Assembly (NCBI GenBank): GCA_014649355.1
Contig: BMSW01000002.1
Span: 62,001-126,000 of the forward strand
DNA from: Streptomyces althioticus
GTDB lineage: Bacteria; Actinomycetota; Actinomycetes; Streptomycetales; Streptomycetaceae
Direction: 5' to 3'
DNA: 64,000 bases
Shown: one piece after another, positions 49,563 to 58,597 of the stretch
Position numbering within the stretch: position 1 is the stretch's first letter
Layout of the letters: every line of letters starts with the position of its first letter
Made by a program: the position numbers and the translations under genes
The notes under the pieces: generated by a model
Seen by the model: only the letters and a program-made list of their open reading frames with translations
Database searches by the model: none
What the model was told of the DNA's origin: nothing

Positions 49563-52500
49563 TCATCGCCCGATGACGGCCGGCGTACCGCCGTCCTCGG
49601 TGCCCCACACGTCCGCGTCCTCCTCCAGGTAGTCGGCGGACGTGGTGACCCTGCGACCCTGGTCCGTTGCCTCCTCCTCCGGGGAGGCGCCACCGGTGGT
49701 GGCCACGCGGGATGCCGGGGACAGGAACGTGTCGCTGTCCTCCTGACGGTTCCAGGGGCTGCGCCGCCTGCGGTTGCGGCGCTCGCTCTCCTCGGCCGCG
49801 TCGACCAGGACGGCCCGCACCCGCTCGCCGTTGCCCTTGTCGCCGCCGCCTCCGGCACCGCCCATGCCGCCCATCGGCATACCGGGGGTGCCGGGCATGC
49901 CCGGGGCGCCGGCCGTACCGGACGCGGCGACCGGGCCGAGGGAGCCGCCGGTCGCGGTGGTGCCGTCGGACAGCGGGGCCGCGGCGCCCGTCACCAGGCC
50001 GTCGGTGCCGACGGAGGCACCGGCGGTGAGTCCTGCGCCGGTGGCCGGGCCGAGGGAGCCCCCGTTGCTCAGATCGAGGTCGGAGGGCGACAACGTCTCG
50101 GTGCTGGTGCCGCCGCCCACGCCACCGCCACCGCCACCGCCACCGCCGAGCGTGTCGAGGGCGTCGAGCTCGTCGAAGATGCCACCGCCGACCGAACTCG
50201 TCTGCGTATTACCGGTGTTGAGGTCGTTCAGGTTCACCGTCTCGGTGTTGCCCTGGGCGTCGGTGACGGTGGCGATGCCGGTCTCCGGGTCGACGACCTG
50301 GGTGCTGCCGTCCGGGAATTCGGTGGTCAGCATGCCGTTGTCCAGGGAGGTGACGGAACCGTCGGGATTGTTCACCTGCACGCCGTGGGTCAGGTCCGTG
50401 GTGGTGACGGACCCGTCCGGGTGGGTGGCGGTCAGCATCCCGGTCTGGGTGTCGAACGTCGCCCGGGTGCCGTCCGGGAACCGGGTGAGCAGGTCGTCGC
50501 CGGCCAGCGACGTCTCGCCTCCCGTGGGCGTCCGAAGTCCCGAGCCGGTGTCGGAGTTGAGGCCGTCGAGGCTTCCCAGGTCGAGGTCGCCGAGGCCGCT
50601 CAGGTCCCCGTTCGACTGGGTCGGCAGGTCGCCCAGGGAGCTGAGGTCGCTCCGGCCGTTGAGGTCGCCGAGGCTGCCCAGGTCGGTGGTGGTCGTCGTA
50701 CCGTCCGGGCTGGTCGTGACCGCCCGGCCCGTCGACGGGTCGATGCTCTGCGTCGTGCCGTCCGGGAACGTCGTCGTGAGGTTTCCGTCATCGCCCAGCG
50801 ATGTGACCGAGCCGTCCGGGTTGGTCACCTGAAGGCCGTTGCCCAGATCGGTCGTCGTCACCGAACCGTCCGGGCCGGTCGTCGTCAGGGTTCCGGTGTC
50901 CGGATCGAAGCTCGTGCTGCTCCCGTCCGGGAACCTGCTGGTCAGTTCGCCGCCCGTCAGCTGCGTGGTGCCGCCCGTCGGCGTGTCCAGCACCCCGCCG
51001 CCGGCACCGCTGTTGAGGTCGCCCAGGCTGCCCAGGTCGGTGGTGGTCGTCGTACCGTCCGGGCTGGTCGTGACCGCCCGGCCCGTCGACGGGTCGATGG
51101 TCTCCGTACGGCCGTCCGGGAAGGTCGTGGTGAGCTTGCCGTCGTCGGTGAGGGAGGTGACGGAACCGTCCGGGTTGGTCACCTGCAGGCCGTTGCCGAG
51201 GTCCGTGGTGGTGGTCGTGCCGTCGGGCCCGGTGGTGGTGAGCAGCCCGGTGTCGGGGTCGAAGCGGGTGCTGCTGCCGTCCGGGAACCGCGCGACCGGG
51301 TCGCCGCCGACGAGGCCGGTGGTGCGGTCGGACGGCGTCCGGGTGCCGCCGCCGGAGTTGAGGCCGCCGAGACTGCCCAGGTTGGCCGTCGGGGGCACGG
51401 CCGTCCGCTGGTCGCCGCCGCCCGTGCCGCCCGTGTCGCCCAGACCGGCGAGGCTCTCGTTGACCGCGTTGTTGGCGTCGCCGAGAGCGCCGAGGTTCTG
51501 GGTGAGCGAGCCGTCGCCGCCGCCGTTGATGCCGCCCACGTCGCCCAGACTCTCGGTGACCGGGACGTTCCGGTTCAGCACGTCGTCGAGGCCGTCGAGG
51601 TCCGTCGTCGTCCGGTCGTTGAAGGTCCGCAGCTGCTCCTGGGCCTCGTCCGCCTGCTTCTCCTGCTCGGCGCGAAGCTCGTCCTGGTACCGGCGGTCCT
51701 CCTCGCGCTGCCGGTTCTGTTCCTCCCGCAGCTCGTCCTGGTACCGCTTGTCCTCTTCACGCTGGCGCTTCTGTTCCTCGCGGAGCTCGTCCTGGGCCCG
51801 CTTGTCCTCTTCACGCTGCCGGTTCTGCTCCTCGCGGAGCTCGTCCTGGTACCGCTTGTCCTCTTCACGCTGCCGGTTCTGCTCTTCCCGCAGCTCGTCC
51901 TGGTACCGCCTGTTCTCCTCGTTCTGCCGGTTGATCTCGTCCTGGGCCTCTTCGGCCTTGCGCTCCTCGTACTCCTGCGAGGCGGTGCTGGTCGACTTCG
52001 GTTCGGGGACGTTCTCGGTGAAGTCGCCGCTCAGGTCCAGGAAGGTGTTGTTCAGCGTGGACTGCACGCTCCGCGCGGGCTTGACGAGGTACTCGTCGAC
52101 TCCCCGGCTCCAGATCTGTACGGCCTTGTCGCCGACCTTCGCCCAGTTGGCGATGTCGGTGAGGTCGCCGTACTCGGGGTGGTTCTGCGAGAAGCCTTCC
52201 TTCGGGTCGTGGTAGGTGGACGAGGAGTACGCCGAGTAGGTCGTCTTGATTTCGGTATTGGCGACGTTGTTCGCGTCGACCCACACGGCAAGGTCGTCCA
52301 GCACGTACCGCAGCACCCGGTGCGGGTCGTAGTAGTCGGAGTTGGCCCAGGTGATCCAGGCGTCCAGCAGCTTGTCGGCGGCGTTCTCCAGGGCCTGGCG
52401 GGCCTGGGAGAGGGCGCGCGAGTACACCGTTTTGCCGGTTCCGTCGCCCTCGCCGGTGCTGGGCGTCTCGTCGAACGTCTCGATGTAGGCGTCGTAGTTT

Positions 52501-53222
52501 TCGCGGATCTTCGTCAGCAGGCTGCGGAAGACCTCCGCGGCCTCGCCCTTCCAGGTGGCGTCCTCCCGGCCGAGGGCGTCCTCCCACTCCTTGATCTTCG
52601 GCCCCTGGTCCCGGAAGAACTGGGCCGCGAAGTCGAAGCTCTGACCGGTGGTGTCGAAGGACTTGAGGTCGACCGCGGCGTCCTCGGCCACCCCCAGGTT
52701 GCTGAAGCGGGCGTTTCCCGTGTTGCCGCCGCGCAGTTCGAGGAGCGCCGTGCGCGGGCCGTTCATGTACCGGGCGAGCGCCACGGTGCTCATCTCGTCC
52801 TTGTTGTAGTCCTTGAACTCGTTGCCCTCGCGCACGGAGGCGTTGGCGACGTCGTCCGTCCCCGGGTCGGCGAAGATCAGCTCGTCGCCCGCCCGCACCC
52901 GGCCCTCGAAGACGATCCTGGCCTGCTTGATCTGGGTCCTCTTGCCGCTGTCGAAGAACCAGATGTCGTAGTCCTCGCCGGTGTTGCGCAGGAAGCCGGA
53001 AGCGTCCTGGACGAACGAGCCGAGGCCCCGGTCCCTGATGTCCATCCGGAACAGCTTGCCGCCGTGGTCGGAGCGCAGAGTGTCGAAAATGGTGCTGCGG
53101 TCCGGCACGGGGTAGCCCGTGATGTGCGTGACCAGGGACGCCCAGACGTCGGACGACGCGTCCGTGACGTCTTCGTACCTGTTGACGTTCTCTTCCGAGT
53201 TCTCGTCGTAACGGTCGACCAC
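49563..53222 (-). CDS. AAWKG-type T7SS protein: WXG-like domain, coiled-coil repeats, beta repeats
   Basis: 1,219 residues. Residues 1-430 are a soluble region containing DATWKGEAAEVFRSLL, the WKG motif of the Streptomyces AAWKG family, within long helices. Residues 435-530 are a charged coiled coil of about five 18-residue repeats (RYQDELREEQNRQREEDK). Residues 640-1005 contain three copies of a beta unit (RFPDGSS, FDPDTG, TTTGPDG, LQVTNPDGSVTSL). The tail is Gly-rich, then acidic. It is followed by the YbaB-like gene after 124 bp and preceded by the small helical gene. It resembles a secreted structural or scaffold protein; no enzymatic motif was seen. Confidence 0.75.
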   Translation of the reverse strand: MVDRYDENSEENVNRYEDVTDASSDVWASLVTHITGYPVPDRSTIFDTLRSDHGGKLFRMDIRDRGLGSFVQDASGFLRNTGEDYDIWFFDSGKRTQIKQARIVFEGRVRAGDELIFADPGTDDVANASVREGNEFKDYNKDEMSTVALARYMNGPRTALLELRGGNTGNARFSNLGVAEDAAVDLKSFDTTGQSFDFAAQFFRDQGPKIKEWEDALGREDATWKGEAAEVFRSLLTKIRENYDAYIETFDETPSTGEGDGTGKTVYSRALSQARQALENAADKLLDAWITWANSDYYDPHRVLRYVLDDLAVWVDANNVANTEIKTTYSAYSSSTYHDPKEGFSQNHPEYGDLTDIANWAKVGDKAVQIWSRGVDEYLVKPARSVQSTLNNTFLDLSGDFTENVPEPKSTSTASQEYEERKAEEAQDEINRQNEENRRYQDELREEQNRQREEDKRYQDELREEQNRQREEDKRAQDELREEQKRQREEDKRYQDELREEQNRQREEDRRYQDELRAEQEKQADEAQEQLRTFNDRTTTDLDGLDDVLNRNVPVTESLGDVGGINGGGDGSLTQNLGALGDANNAVNESLAGLGDTGGTGGGDQRTAVPPTANLGSLGGLNSGGGTRTPSDRTTGLVGGDPVARFPDGSSTRFDPDTGLLTTTGPDGTTTTTDLGNGLQVTNPDGSVTSLTDDGKLTTTFPDGRTETIDPSTGRAVTTSPDGTTTTTDLGSLGDLNSGAGGGVLDTPTGGTTQLTGGELTSRFPDGSSTSFDPDTGTLTTTGPDGSVTTTDLGNGLQVTNPDGSVTSLGDDGNLTTTFPDGTTQSIDPSTGRAVTTSPDGTTTTTDLGSLGDLNGRSDLSSLGDLPTQSNGDLSGLGDLDLGSLDGLNSDTGSGLRTPTGGETSLAGDDLLTRFPDGTRATFDTQTGMLTATHPDGSVTTTDLTHGVQVNNPDGSVTSLDNGMLTTEFPDGSTQVVDPETGIATVTDAQGNTETVNLNDLNTGNTQTSSVGGGIFDELDALDTLGGGGGGGGGVGGGTSTETLSPSDLDLSNGGSLGPATGAGLTAGASVGTDGLVTGAAAPLSDGTTATGGSLGPVAASGTAGAPGMPGTPGMPMGGMGGAGGGGDKGNGERVRAVLVDAAEESERRNRRRRSPWNRQEDSDTFLSPASRVATTGGASPEEEATDQGRRVTTSADYLEEDADVWGTEDGGTPAVIGR
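50220..51310 (-). repeat. Three long beta repeats in the AAWKG-type gene
   Basis: Units near 51,310-51,020, 50,950-50,690 and 50,500-50,220 encode FPDGS, DPDTG, TTxxPDG and QVTNPDGSVTSL in the same order. The first two are close in DNA sequence (both contain the CGTACCGTCCGGGCTGGTCG block); the third has diverged. Confidence 0.8.
51670..51940 (-). repeat. 54-bp tandem repeats encoding an 18-residue coiled-coil unit
   Basis: About five near-identical 54-bp units encode RYQDELREEQNRQREEDK-like peptides. Variation is limited to a few codons (for example Y to A, N to K), which indicates recent duplication. Confidence 0.85.
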
Positions 53223-53287
53223 CGGGCGCCCTCTCTGGTCGCGTTGTCGTGGGTCACGCGACGGGGGTGTCGCGGGGTGCGGGTTCT

Positions 53288-53761
53288 CTAGGAGTCGGTG
53301 TCGTCACCGCCGCCGCTGCCGCCGGCGGTGAGGGTGTCGACCTCGTCGAAGTGCTGGAGCAGCGTCTGGGCGTCGATCGCGTCCAGGTTCTTGGCCTGGG
53401 TCTTCTCCGCCCCTTCGATGGTCTCGGTGAGCGCTTCCCGCAGCTCCTTGTACAGGTCGATCTGGTCCCCGAGGAGCGTGTCGAGAGCTGTGGCGGCCTC
53501 ACGGACCCCTTCGAGGAGCTTCGGTCCGGAGACCAGCGGATCGGTGGCCATCTTGCCGATGCGCAGCAGCTGCTGGTTCTGGTCGAGGTTGTCCTCGGTG
53601 GTGTGGCCGTCGACGAGGTCGCCGAGCGGGCGGGGGTCGCCGTCCCCGCCCCCTTCGCGGTGCCTCTTCGCGCTCTTGTGAGCCCTGTCGACCTCGTAGT
53701 CGCGGAAGTTCGCCATCGCGGACAGGTCGAAGTGCTTGATGTCTGTGGGGTTGTCGGCCAT
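53288..53761 (-). CDS. Small helical protein of the T7SS locus
   Basis: The ATG at 53,761 (MADNPTDIKHFDLSAMANFR) has a strong AGGAGAG ribosome site, giving 157 residues; a longer frame to 53,821 has none. Residues 70-145 are predicted amphipathic helices (LLEGVREAATALDTLLGDQI, YKELREALTETIEGAEKTQA), ending in a Gly/Asp tail. It has no WXG motif. Its place between the Esx-like genes and the AAWKG gene suggests an ESX substrate or partner. No family is recognised. Confidence 0.65.
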   Translation of the reverse strand: MADNPTDIKHFDLSAMANFRDYEVDRAHKSAKRHREGGGDGDPRPLGDLVDGHTTEDNLDQNQQLLRIGKMATDPLVSGPKLLEGVREAATALDTLLGDQIDLYKELREALTETIEGAEKTQAKNLDAIDAQTLLQHFDEVDTLTAGGSGGGDDTDS

Positions 53762-53887
53762 CGGAAGCTCTCCTGCCCCTCGGTTCCGGATGCACGGGCT
53801 GTGAAAGGGACGGGGGCACACCGGGACGTGACCGCCACGGCGCGCCGCCCGCCTCTCGTGACTGACGCGGGCCGAGCCCGGCGAGTC

Positions 53888-54196
53888 TCAACGCGCGCGG
53901 ACGTTGCCCCAGTTGTCGGCGCTGCGGCGCTCGTCGCGGGAGTGGTTGTCGTGGATGGACTGGATCAGGGTGCCGTTGTCGTTGAGCAGGACGGCCATGT
54001 TCTTGGTGGCCTGGTCCCACTGCATCTGCACCTGGCGGTACATCTCCTGGTCCGCACCCTCCCAGGAGGCGACGAGCGGCTTGAGCTCGTCCTCCAGGTT
54101 GTTGAGGGTGGTGATGATCTGCTGCGTCTGGTCCGTCAACTCCTCGACGGCCTTGCGGACCACGGAATACTGCACGTCGATGATGCCGTCGGCCAT
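53888..54196 (-). CDS. WXG100-family protein (EsxA-like)
   Basis: The 102-residue protein is the classical size, with the SWEG turn (LVASWEGADQEMYRQ) between two helices. The C-terminal helix carries a Y-rich/hydrophobic register, but no exact YxxxD/E signal was confirmed. GAGAGGAGACG precedes the ATG. It sits 86 bp downstream of another 111-residue Esx-like gene, so the two probably form a heterodimer secreted through EccC. Confidence 0.9.
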   Translation of the reverse strand: MADGIIDVQYSVVRKAVEELTDQTQQIITTLNNLEDELKPLVASWEGADQEMYRQVQMQWDQATKNMAVLLNDNGTLIQSIHDNHSRDERRSADNWGNVRAR

Positions 54197-54283
54197 GACG
54201 TCTCCTCTCTGGTGGCCGGACGCCTCGCGTCCGGCGGGCTCGAACAGCGCGGCCTCACTCAGGGCCGCACGGCGCGGGACGTG

Positions 54284-54619
54284 TCAGAGCAGCGCCTGGA
54301 AGACGCCCTGACTGGTCTTGCTGTTGAGAACCTCGGTGAGGTCCTGGTTCTCCTGCGCCAGACGGTTGGCGGAGGTGACGTTCTCCTGGAGGGCGTCGAT
54401 CATCTTGCTGATCTGGACGACGACCGTCTGGGCCTCCGCGTTCCAGCTGCGGAAGAGCTTCAGCAGGGCCTGACCCTCGTCGCCGCCGACGCCTGAACGC
54501 GAGGCGATCTCGGCGACGTTGTTCTGGATCTTCTCCACCTGGCTCCGGGCGGTCTCGAGGGACGAGACACCTCCCAGGCCCTTGGCATAGTCCGCTTTCC
54601 TCGCGGCGCTGTCCGCCAT
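54284..54619 (-). CDS. WXG100-like protein (EsxB-like partner)
   Basis: The 111-residue helical protein has SWNAEAQTV at the turn position in place of W-x-G, a common deviation in one partner of Esx pairs. Two long helices flank it (SSLETARSQVEKIQNNVAEI, VVVQISKMIDALQENVTSAN). It is the first gene of the leftward Esx-to-SseB series. A 14-bp tandem repeat lies just upstream of its start. Confidence 0.8.
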   Translation of the reverse strand: MADSAARKADYAKGLGGVSSLETARSQVEKIQNNVAEIASRSGVGGDEGQALLKLFRSWNAEAQTVVVQISKMIDALQENVTSANRLAQENQDLTEVLNSKTSQGVFQALL

Positions 54620-55079
54620 GTCGCGCTCCCTTCGTTCGAGCGATCACATTCGAGCGATCACATCGCACCGTTGCCCGCTGAGGCTAAGTAGAGGCTCCCG
54701 TTCCGCGCAACGCGCTCCGGAAGTTTTCGAAGTTCGGAGGTTGGCTCAAATTATCTGTCGGGGCCGGAAGTTGAGCGCAGGTTTCGATCGGATGAACAGT
54801 CTCGCCGGACCGAACTGTCCGTGATGCGGCGTCCGTGCGGGCGGTAGACCCGATGCGGGCGCCATTCGGGCACGCCTAAGCCGCGAACGGCCATCGAGCG
54901 GGCCCGCGGGCCGGAATATGCGCGCCATCCGGTCACATCATGAGAGGGTGGCGGGGCCGGGAATTCTGAGCTTTCTCTGAGGTTCGACAGCGACCAGAAT
55001 GAACAAAAGGCTCGCGAACCCAGTGCCCGCTGCATCTGCCCCGACCGGTAATAGCCCCGACTCTCCGCCTTTTTCGCCC
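54620..55079. other. Intergenic region upstream of the Esx genes, probable promoter
   Basis: The 460 bp hold no convincing gene. This is the only sizeable gap between EccB and the Esx genes, so the esx-effector promoter should lie here. The left end carries a 14-bp tandem duplication. CTCCGG and CGGAG around 54,715-54,739 form weak dyad symmetry. No consensus -35/-10 pair was certain. Confidence 0.5.
54635..54662 (-). repeat. Perfect 14-bp tandem repeat upstream of the first Esx gene
   Basis: TTCGAGCGATCACA occurs twice head to tail, 16-44 bp before the ATG at 54,619 and just upstream of its AAGGGAGCG ribosome site. On the coding strand the unit reads TGTGATCGCTCGAA. Confidence 0.7.
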
Positions 55080-56717
55080 TCAGAGGCCCCTTTGAGTTCC
55101 TTGCCGGGACCGTGGCGTGGTGTCCGCTGCGTCCTGAGTTGCCGACGGGGCCACTGTGACGAAGCTCGCAGCCGTAGCCTTCCCGCCCGTGTCCCTCACC
55201 TCCTGCTGCGCGGCCCTCTCGCAGTCGGGTGCCGTGACGCGGGGCTTCGCGGTGCCGGAGGCGACGTCCGGGTCCAGGTCCGCGCCGGTCGGCAGCGTCG
55301 CGAGCAGCGGAGCGGGCACGGAGTCGATGTCGCCCGTGGTGTACCCGAGCGCCTTGAGGGAGTCCTCTGCGGGGACGCGGTACTTCACTCCGTTCTCGGC
55401 GACCAGGTAGGTGGTGCCCGCGTGGGCGGCGCCGCTGGCGTGCAGCGCTCGCACCAAGGCACCGTGGCCGGGCCGGACGACGGTGGCGTCGGTCGGTACG
55501 CACGCCTGCCGCACGGGGGCGTCGGTGCCCGCCGACACCGCCACCGGGGCAAGTTCGGTCAGCGGGGCCAGCACCGAGCCGATGCGGGCGCCGCTGTCGC
55601 CGCCGTCCACCTGGGCGCACAGCGCGCTGCCGCGCGGTACGGACTGCGGGGCCGGCGGCGCGTCCGGCAGGCCCGCCGTGCCCGCCCGGCCGGCGTCCTC
55701 GGCCTGGTGCTCGCGCAGCGCGTCGGCGCCGACCGTGCGCGCCTCGGGCGACTCGCCCTGGTAGGCGTCCTTCTGGGTGGCGGGGTCGCCCAGCGCCAGG
55801 GCGGCGCCGAGCCTGGTCAGCGGCACCAGGCCGTCCTCGCGCAGCAGGTGGTAGGAACCTTCGCCTCCGGGCACGCTCACCTCGAAGACCTGGCCGATAC
55901 GGGTGGGCTCGCCGCCGAGCTCCGGGCCCTCGCCCCCGCGTCCCGGCACGTCCGGCGAGCGCAGTCCGGGGCCGGGGGCCAGCGCGTCCAGGAAGGCCGC
56001 CGACACGGGCACCGGCTCCTCCGATCCGTAACCGAGCGCGGTGCGGGCGTCGGACTTCTCGTCCAGCGGCAGCCGGCTGCCCCGCCACACCAGGTACTCC
56101 GTCTTGTCCGGGCCGCGCACCAGTACCGCGCGGTCGGCGGCGATGTCCGTGGTGTCGACCGGCGCGCCGGCCACCAGCGTCGTCGCCCCGGCCCTGTCGA
56201 CGGCCGAGGCGGAGACCGCCGCAGAGGTGCTGGGGTCCGCGCCGTCCGGGCCGGTGACGCACATGTTCCAGGCACCGTTGTCGAGTTGCCCGGCCTCCGG
56301 CAGGCCGTCGGGGGCGCCGGGAATGCCCACCGGACCGCCGACGGGCACGTCGCGCAGCGAGGCGGTGCCGACGTCCTCCGTCGGCAGGTCGGCCCCGCCG
56401 ATCAGGCGCGCCGAGGTGTAGTTGCGCACCGGGTGCAGTACGCCGTCGGTGCCGGTCCACAGGTAACGGGCGCCGGTCTCGCGGTTGACGACCAGGTGCC
56501 GGCCGTCGCGCCAGCTGTCGTTCCCGCCGGGGCGCAGCAGGCCGTAGACCACGGTGCCGGCACCGATGAGGACGGTGAACAGCACGCCGAAGACGACACC
56601 GCGGGTGGTGCGTCCGAGCGGGCTCTCGGGGGCGTCCGGGTCGCCCGTCAGCAGGCCCGAACTGAGCCTGCCCATCATGAAGCTGTGCGCCTGTACCTGG
56701 TCACGCTTGGACTGCAC
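55080..56717 (-). CDS. eccB: ESX core membrane component EccB
   Basis: The GTG at 56,717 begins VQSKRDQVQAHSFMMGRLSS, the EccB signature, preceded by GAGAGG; the longer frame to 56,762 has no such start. One transmembrane helix (about residues 35-58, VVFGVLFTVLIGAGTVVY) is followed by a ~480-residue extracytoplasmic domain with repeated beta modules and paired cysteines (MCVTGPDG, LCAQVDG, ACVPTDA, DCERAA). EccB binds EccC and EccD in the secretion channel. It follows eccD by 60 bp on the same strand. Confidence 0.95.
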   Translation of the reverse strand: MQSKRDQVQAHSFMMGRLSSGLLTGDPDAPESPLGRTTRGVVFGVLFTVLIGAGTVVYGLLRPGGNDSWRDGRHLVVNRETGARYLWTGTDGVLHPVRNYTSARLIGGADLPTEDVGTASLRDVPVGGPVGIPGAPDGLPEAGQLDNGAWNMCVTGPDGADPSTSAAVSASAVDRAGATTLVAGAPVDTTDIAADRAVLVRGPDKTEYLVWRGSRLPLDEKSDARTALGYGSEEPVPVSAAFLDALAPGPGLRSPDVPGRGGEGPELGGEPTRIGQVFEVSVPGGEGSYHLLREDGLVPLTRLGAALALGDPATQKDAYQGESPEARTVGADALREHQAEDAGRAGTAGLPDAPPAPQSVPRGSALCAQVDGGDSGARIGSVLAPLTELAPVAVSAGTDAPVRQACVPTDATVVRPGHGALVRALHASGAAHAGTTYLVAENGVKYRVPAEDSLKALGYTTGDIDSVPAPLLATLPTGADLDPDVASGTAKPRVTAPDCERAAQQEVRDTGGKATAASFVTVAPSATQDAADTTPRSRQGTQRGL

Positions 56718-56777
56718 GGCCTCTCCTCTTCTCGTCGTCCATGTGCCCGGTGGCGCGGGCACGCCCTATGGCGTTCT

Positions 56778-58202
56778 CTAGCCGAACAGTCCGCGCAGCC
56801 AGCCGAAGAGACCGGCCACCCACAGGCTGAGCGGCAGCAGCGCGACCGCGAAGACGGTGTGCGCCAGCTCCGCCGCGCGGCCCCAGTACGGCAGCATCCG
56901 ACGCCCCGGTACGGTCCAGGTGGCGATCACCAGGCCGGCGGCGGCGGCGAGCAGCACCGCGAAGACCACCAGACGGGTGTCGCCGTCGCCGTCCACCGCC
57001 CAGGCGCGGGCGAGCAGCAGCAGGCCCGCGACGCCCGGCAGCGCCAGCGTCAGCCGCTGTCCGATGTGGACCAGGCCGCGGGAGTGCAGGAGCAGCAGCA
57101 GGCTCAGCACGAGCGCGGTCAGCACCTCGGGCAGGTTCGGGTGTTCGGCGAGGACGACGAGGGCCGCCACGGCGGCGGTGCCGGTGGCCGCGAAGAGCGC
57201 GGTCACCCAGCGTCCGGCCAGCTCGGTGCGCTCGGCGACCTCGTCGCCGGCGTAGGGCTCGATGCCCTCCTGCAGTTCGCCGGCGGAGGACGGCAGTGCG
57301 GGCATCCGCATGCCGGCCAGCTTGAAGGCGAACGGAGCGACGGCACCGGCGCCCAGCGCCAGGACCACCATCACCAGCGCCACCGCAGCCGGCGCTTCCA
57401 TTCCTGCGTAGCCGATCAGCATGCCGGTGACGGCGGTGGCCACCGCCACCAGTGCTGTGGCGCACAGGGCCGGGGCCCCGACGGCGGTCGCCGCGAGGGC
57501 GAGCACCGCGCCGCCCGCTCCGGCGGCGCCCGCCGCGAGCAGGCGCGCGCCCACCACGCGCGCGGCGTCCGGGCCGGTGAGGTCGCCGCCGGGCAGGACC
57601 CAGCCGGCCAGAGCGAGACAGGGTGCGACCAGCAGGCCGAGGACGGTTGCCGTGAGCCGGTCGCCGACCGCGCGGCTGGCCGAGGCGGCGCCGGCGAGCA
57701 CCAGCACTCCGGTCACACCGGCGCAGGCCACCCTCAGCGAGCCGGAGCCGTCCAGCCCGGGCCGGAACACCAGCATCAGGGCGAGAGCCAGGGTCGCCAC
57801 CGCCGTGCCGCCGAGCAGTCCGCGGGCGGCGTTCGGGCTCCAGGTGCGCATCCGCCGGCCGACCGTGTCCGATATGCCGTCCACGAGGTCGTCGAGACGG
57901 GCCTCGGGGAGGGACTCGGTGTGCGGGCGCAGGTACAGGACGTCGCCGTCGGCGAGGCCGGCTCGGGCAAGGGTGGTCTCCTCGTCGAGCGGGGCGTCAC
58001 CCAGCCGCTGCAGCACCCAGCCGGCATGGTCGAGCCCGGCCTCCTCGGCCTCCTCGCCGACGTACCGCAGCAGGGTGGGCAGCAGATCGGAGACCGGTAC
58101 TCCGGCGGGCACGGCCAGGTCGACGGAGACATTCGGCGCACGTACGGTCAGGCGGCACAGTTCGGCCACCGTGCTGTCTGTCATCAGCACAACTTTCGTC
58201 AT
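56778..58202 (-). CDS. eccD: ESX core membrane component EccD
   Basis: The product starts with a ubiquitin-like domain (about 80 residues: AELCRLTVRAPNVSVDLAVP, DEETTLARAGLADGDVLYLR), then 11 hydrophobic helices, matching EccD, the channel-forming subunit. Start choices are the ATG at 58,202 (MTKVVLMTDS) and the ATG at 58,184 (MTDSTVAELC); neither has a strong ribosome site. The frame extending to 58,304 crosses a stable hairpin and is unlikely. Confidence 0.95.
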   Translation of the reverse strand: MTKVVLMTDSTVAELCRLTVRAPNVSVDLAVPAGVPVSDLLPTLLRYVGEEAEEAGLDHAGWVLQRLGDAPLDEETTLARAGLADGDVLYLRPHTESLPEARLDDLVDGISDTVGRRMRTWSPNAARGLLGGTAVATLALALMLVFRPGLDGSGSLRVACAGVTGVLVLAGAASASRAVGDRLTATVLGLLVAPCLALAGWVLPGGDLTGPDAARVVGARLLAAGAAGAGGAVLALAATAVGAPALCATALVAVATAVTGMLIGYAGMEAPAAVALVMVVLALGAGAVAPFAFKLAGMRMPALPSSAGELQEGIEPYAGDEVAERTELAGRWVTALFAATGTAAVAALVVLAEHPNLPEVLTALVLSLLLLLHSRGLVHIGQRLTLALPGVAGLLLLARAWAVDGDGDTRLVVFAVLLAAAAGLVIATWTVPGRRMLPYWGRAAELAHTVFAVALLPLSLWVAGLFGWLRGLFG

Positions 58203-58597
58203 CCGTGGGGGGGGACTTCGGCAGAAGGACTTCCACGTGAAGGGGCGGGAGCAGAATACGGAACGCGGGCACGGCGGAGCAGAGGGGTCCCGACGCCAGA
58301 ACATCAGGGGAATTCGGGGCCGCGTACCGAGCGGTACGCGGCCCCGCGTGGACAGGCCGCGCTCGGTGAATGCAGACTACTGCCTACGCCCGTCGGATCG
58401 TGTCGTGGGCCTCGCACCGCTCCCGCAAAGGGAGTTGCCCGATGCGGAAGTCCCGTGCCCGATTCCCGCCCGGAAATTCCACGTGACTTCCGCTGCCCTA
58501 CGGGCCGCCCGAAACCGACGCGGTAGAACCCGGTCCACCGCCGGGTACCGAGGAACGGCGCGGGTCGCAATGCCCAGTGATAGCGGAGGTTCAGTCC
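58203..58597. other. Divergent intergenic region eccD / eccC
   Basis: The 395 bp must carry promoters for both eccD-eccB and eccC. It contains one perfect hairpin (58,316-58,345) and no convincing gene. No operator or consensus promoter could be fixed with confidence. Confidence 0.5.
58316..58345. other. Perfect 13-bp stem hairpin in the eccD leader region
   Basis: GGGGCCGCGTACC and GGTACGCGGCCCC pair with a 4-nt GAGC loop, about 115 bp upstream of eccD. Without a T-run it could be a terminator, an attenuator or a leader structure. Confidence 0.5.

Noticed and set aside
49518..53291. 1,257-codon plus-strand frame opposite the AAWKG-type gene
   Set aside because: Val/Leu/Gly-rich shadow; the minus frame has the WKG motif, coiled coil and repeats.
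54999..58526. 1,175-codon plus-strand frame across eccB and eccD
   Set aside because: Antisense to two recognised ESX components and spans their intergenic gap.
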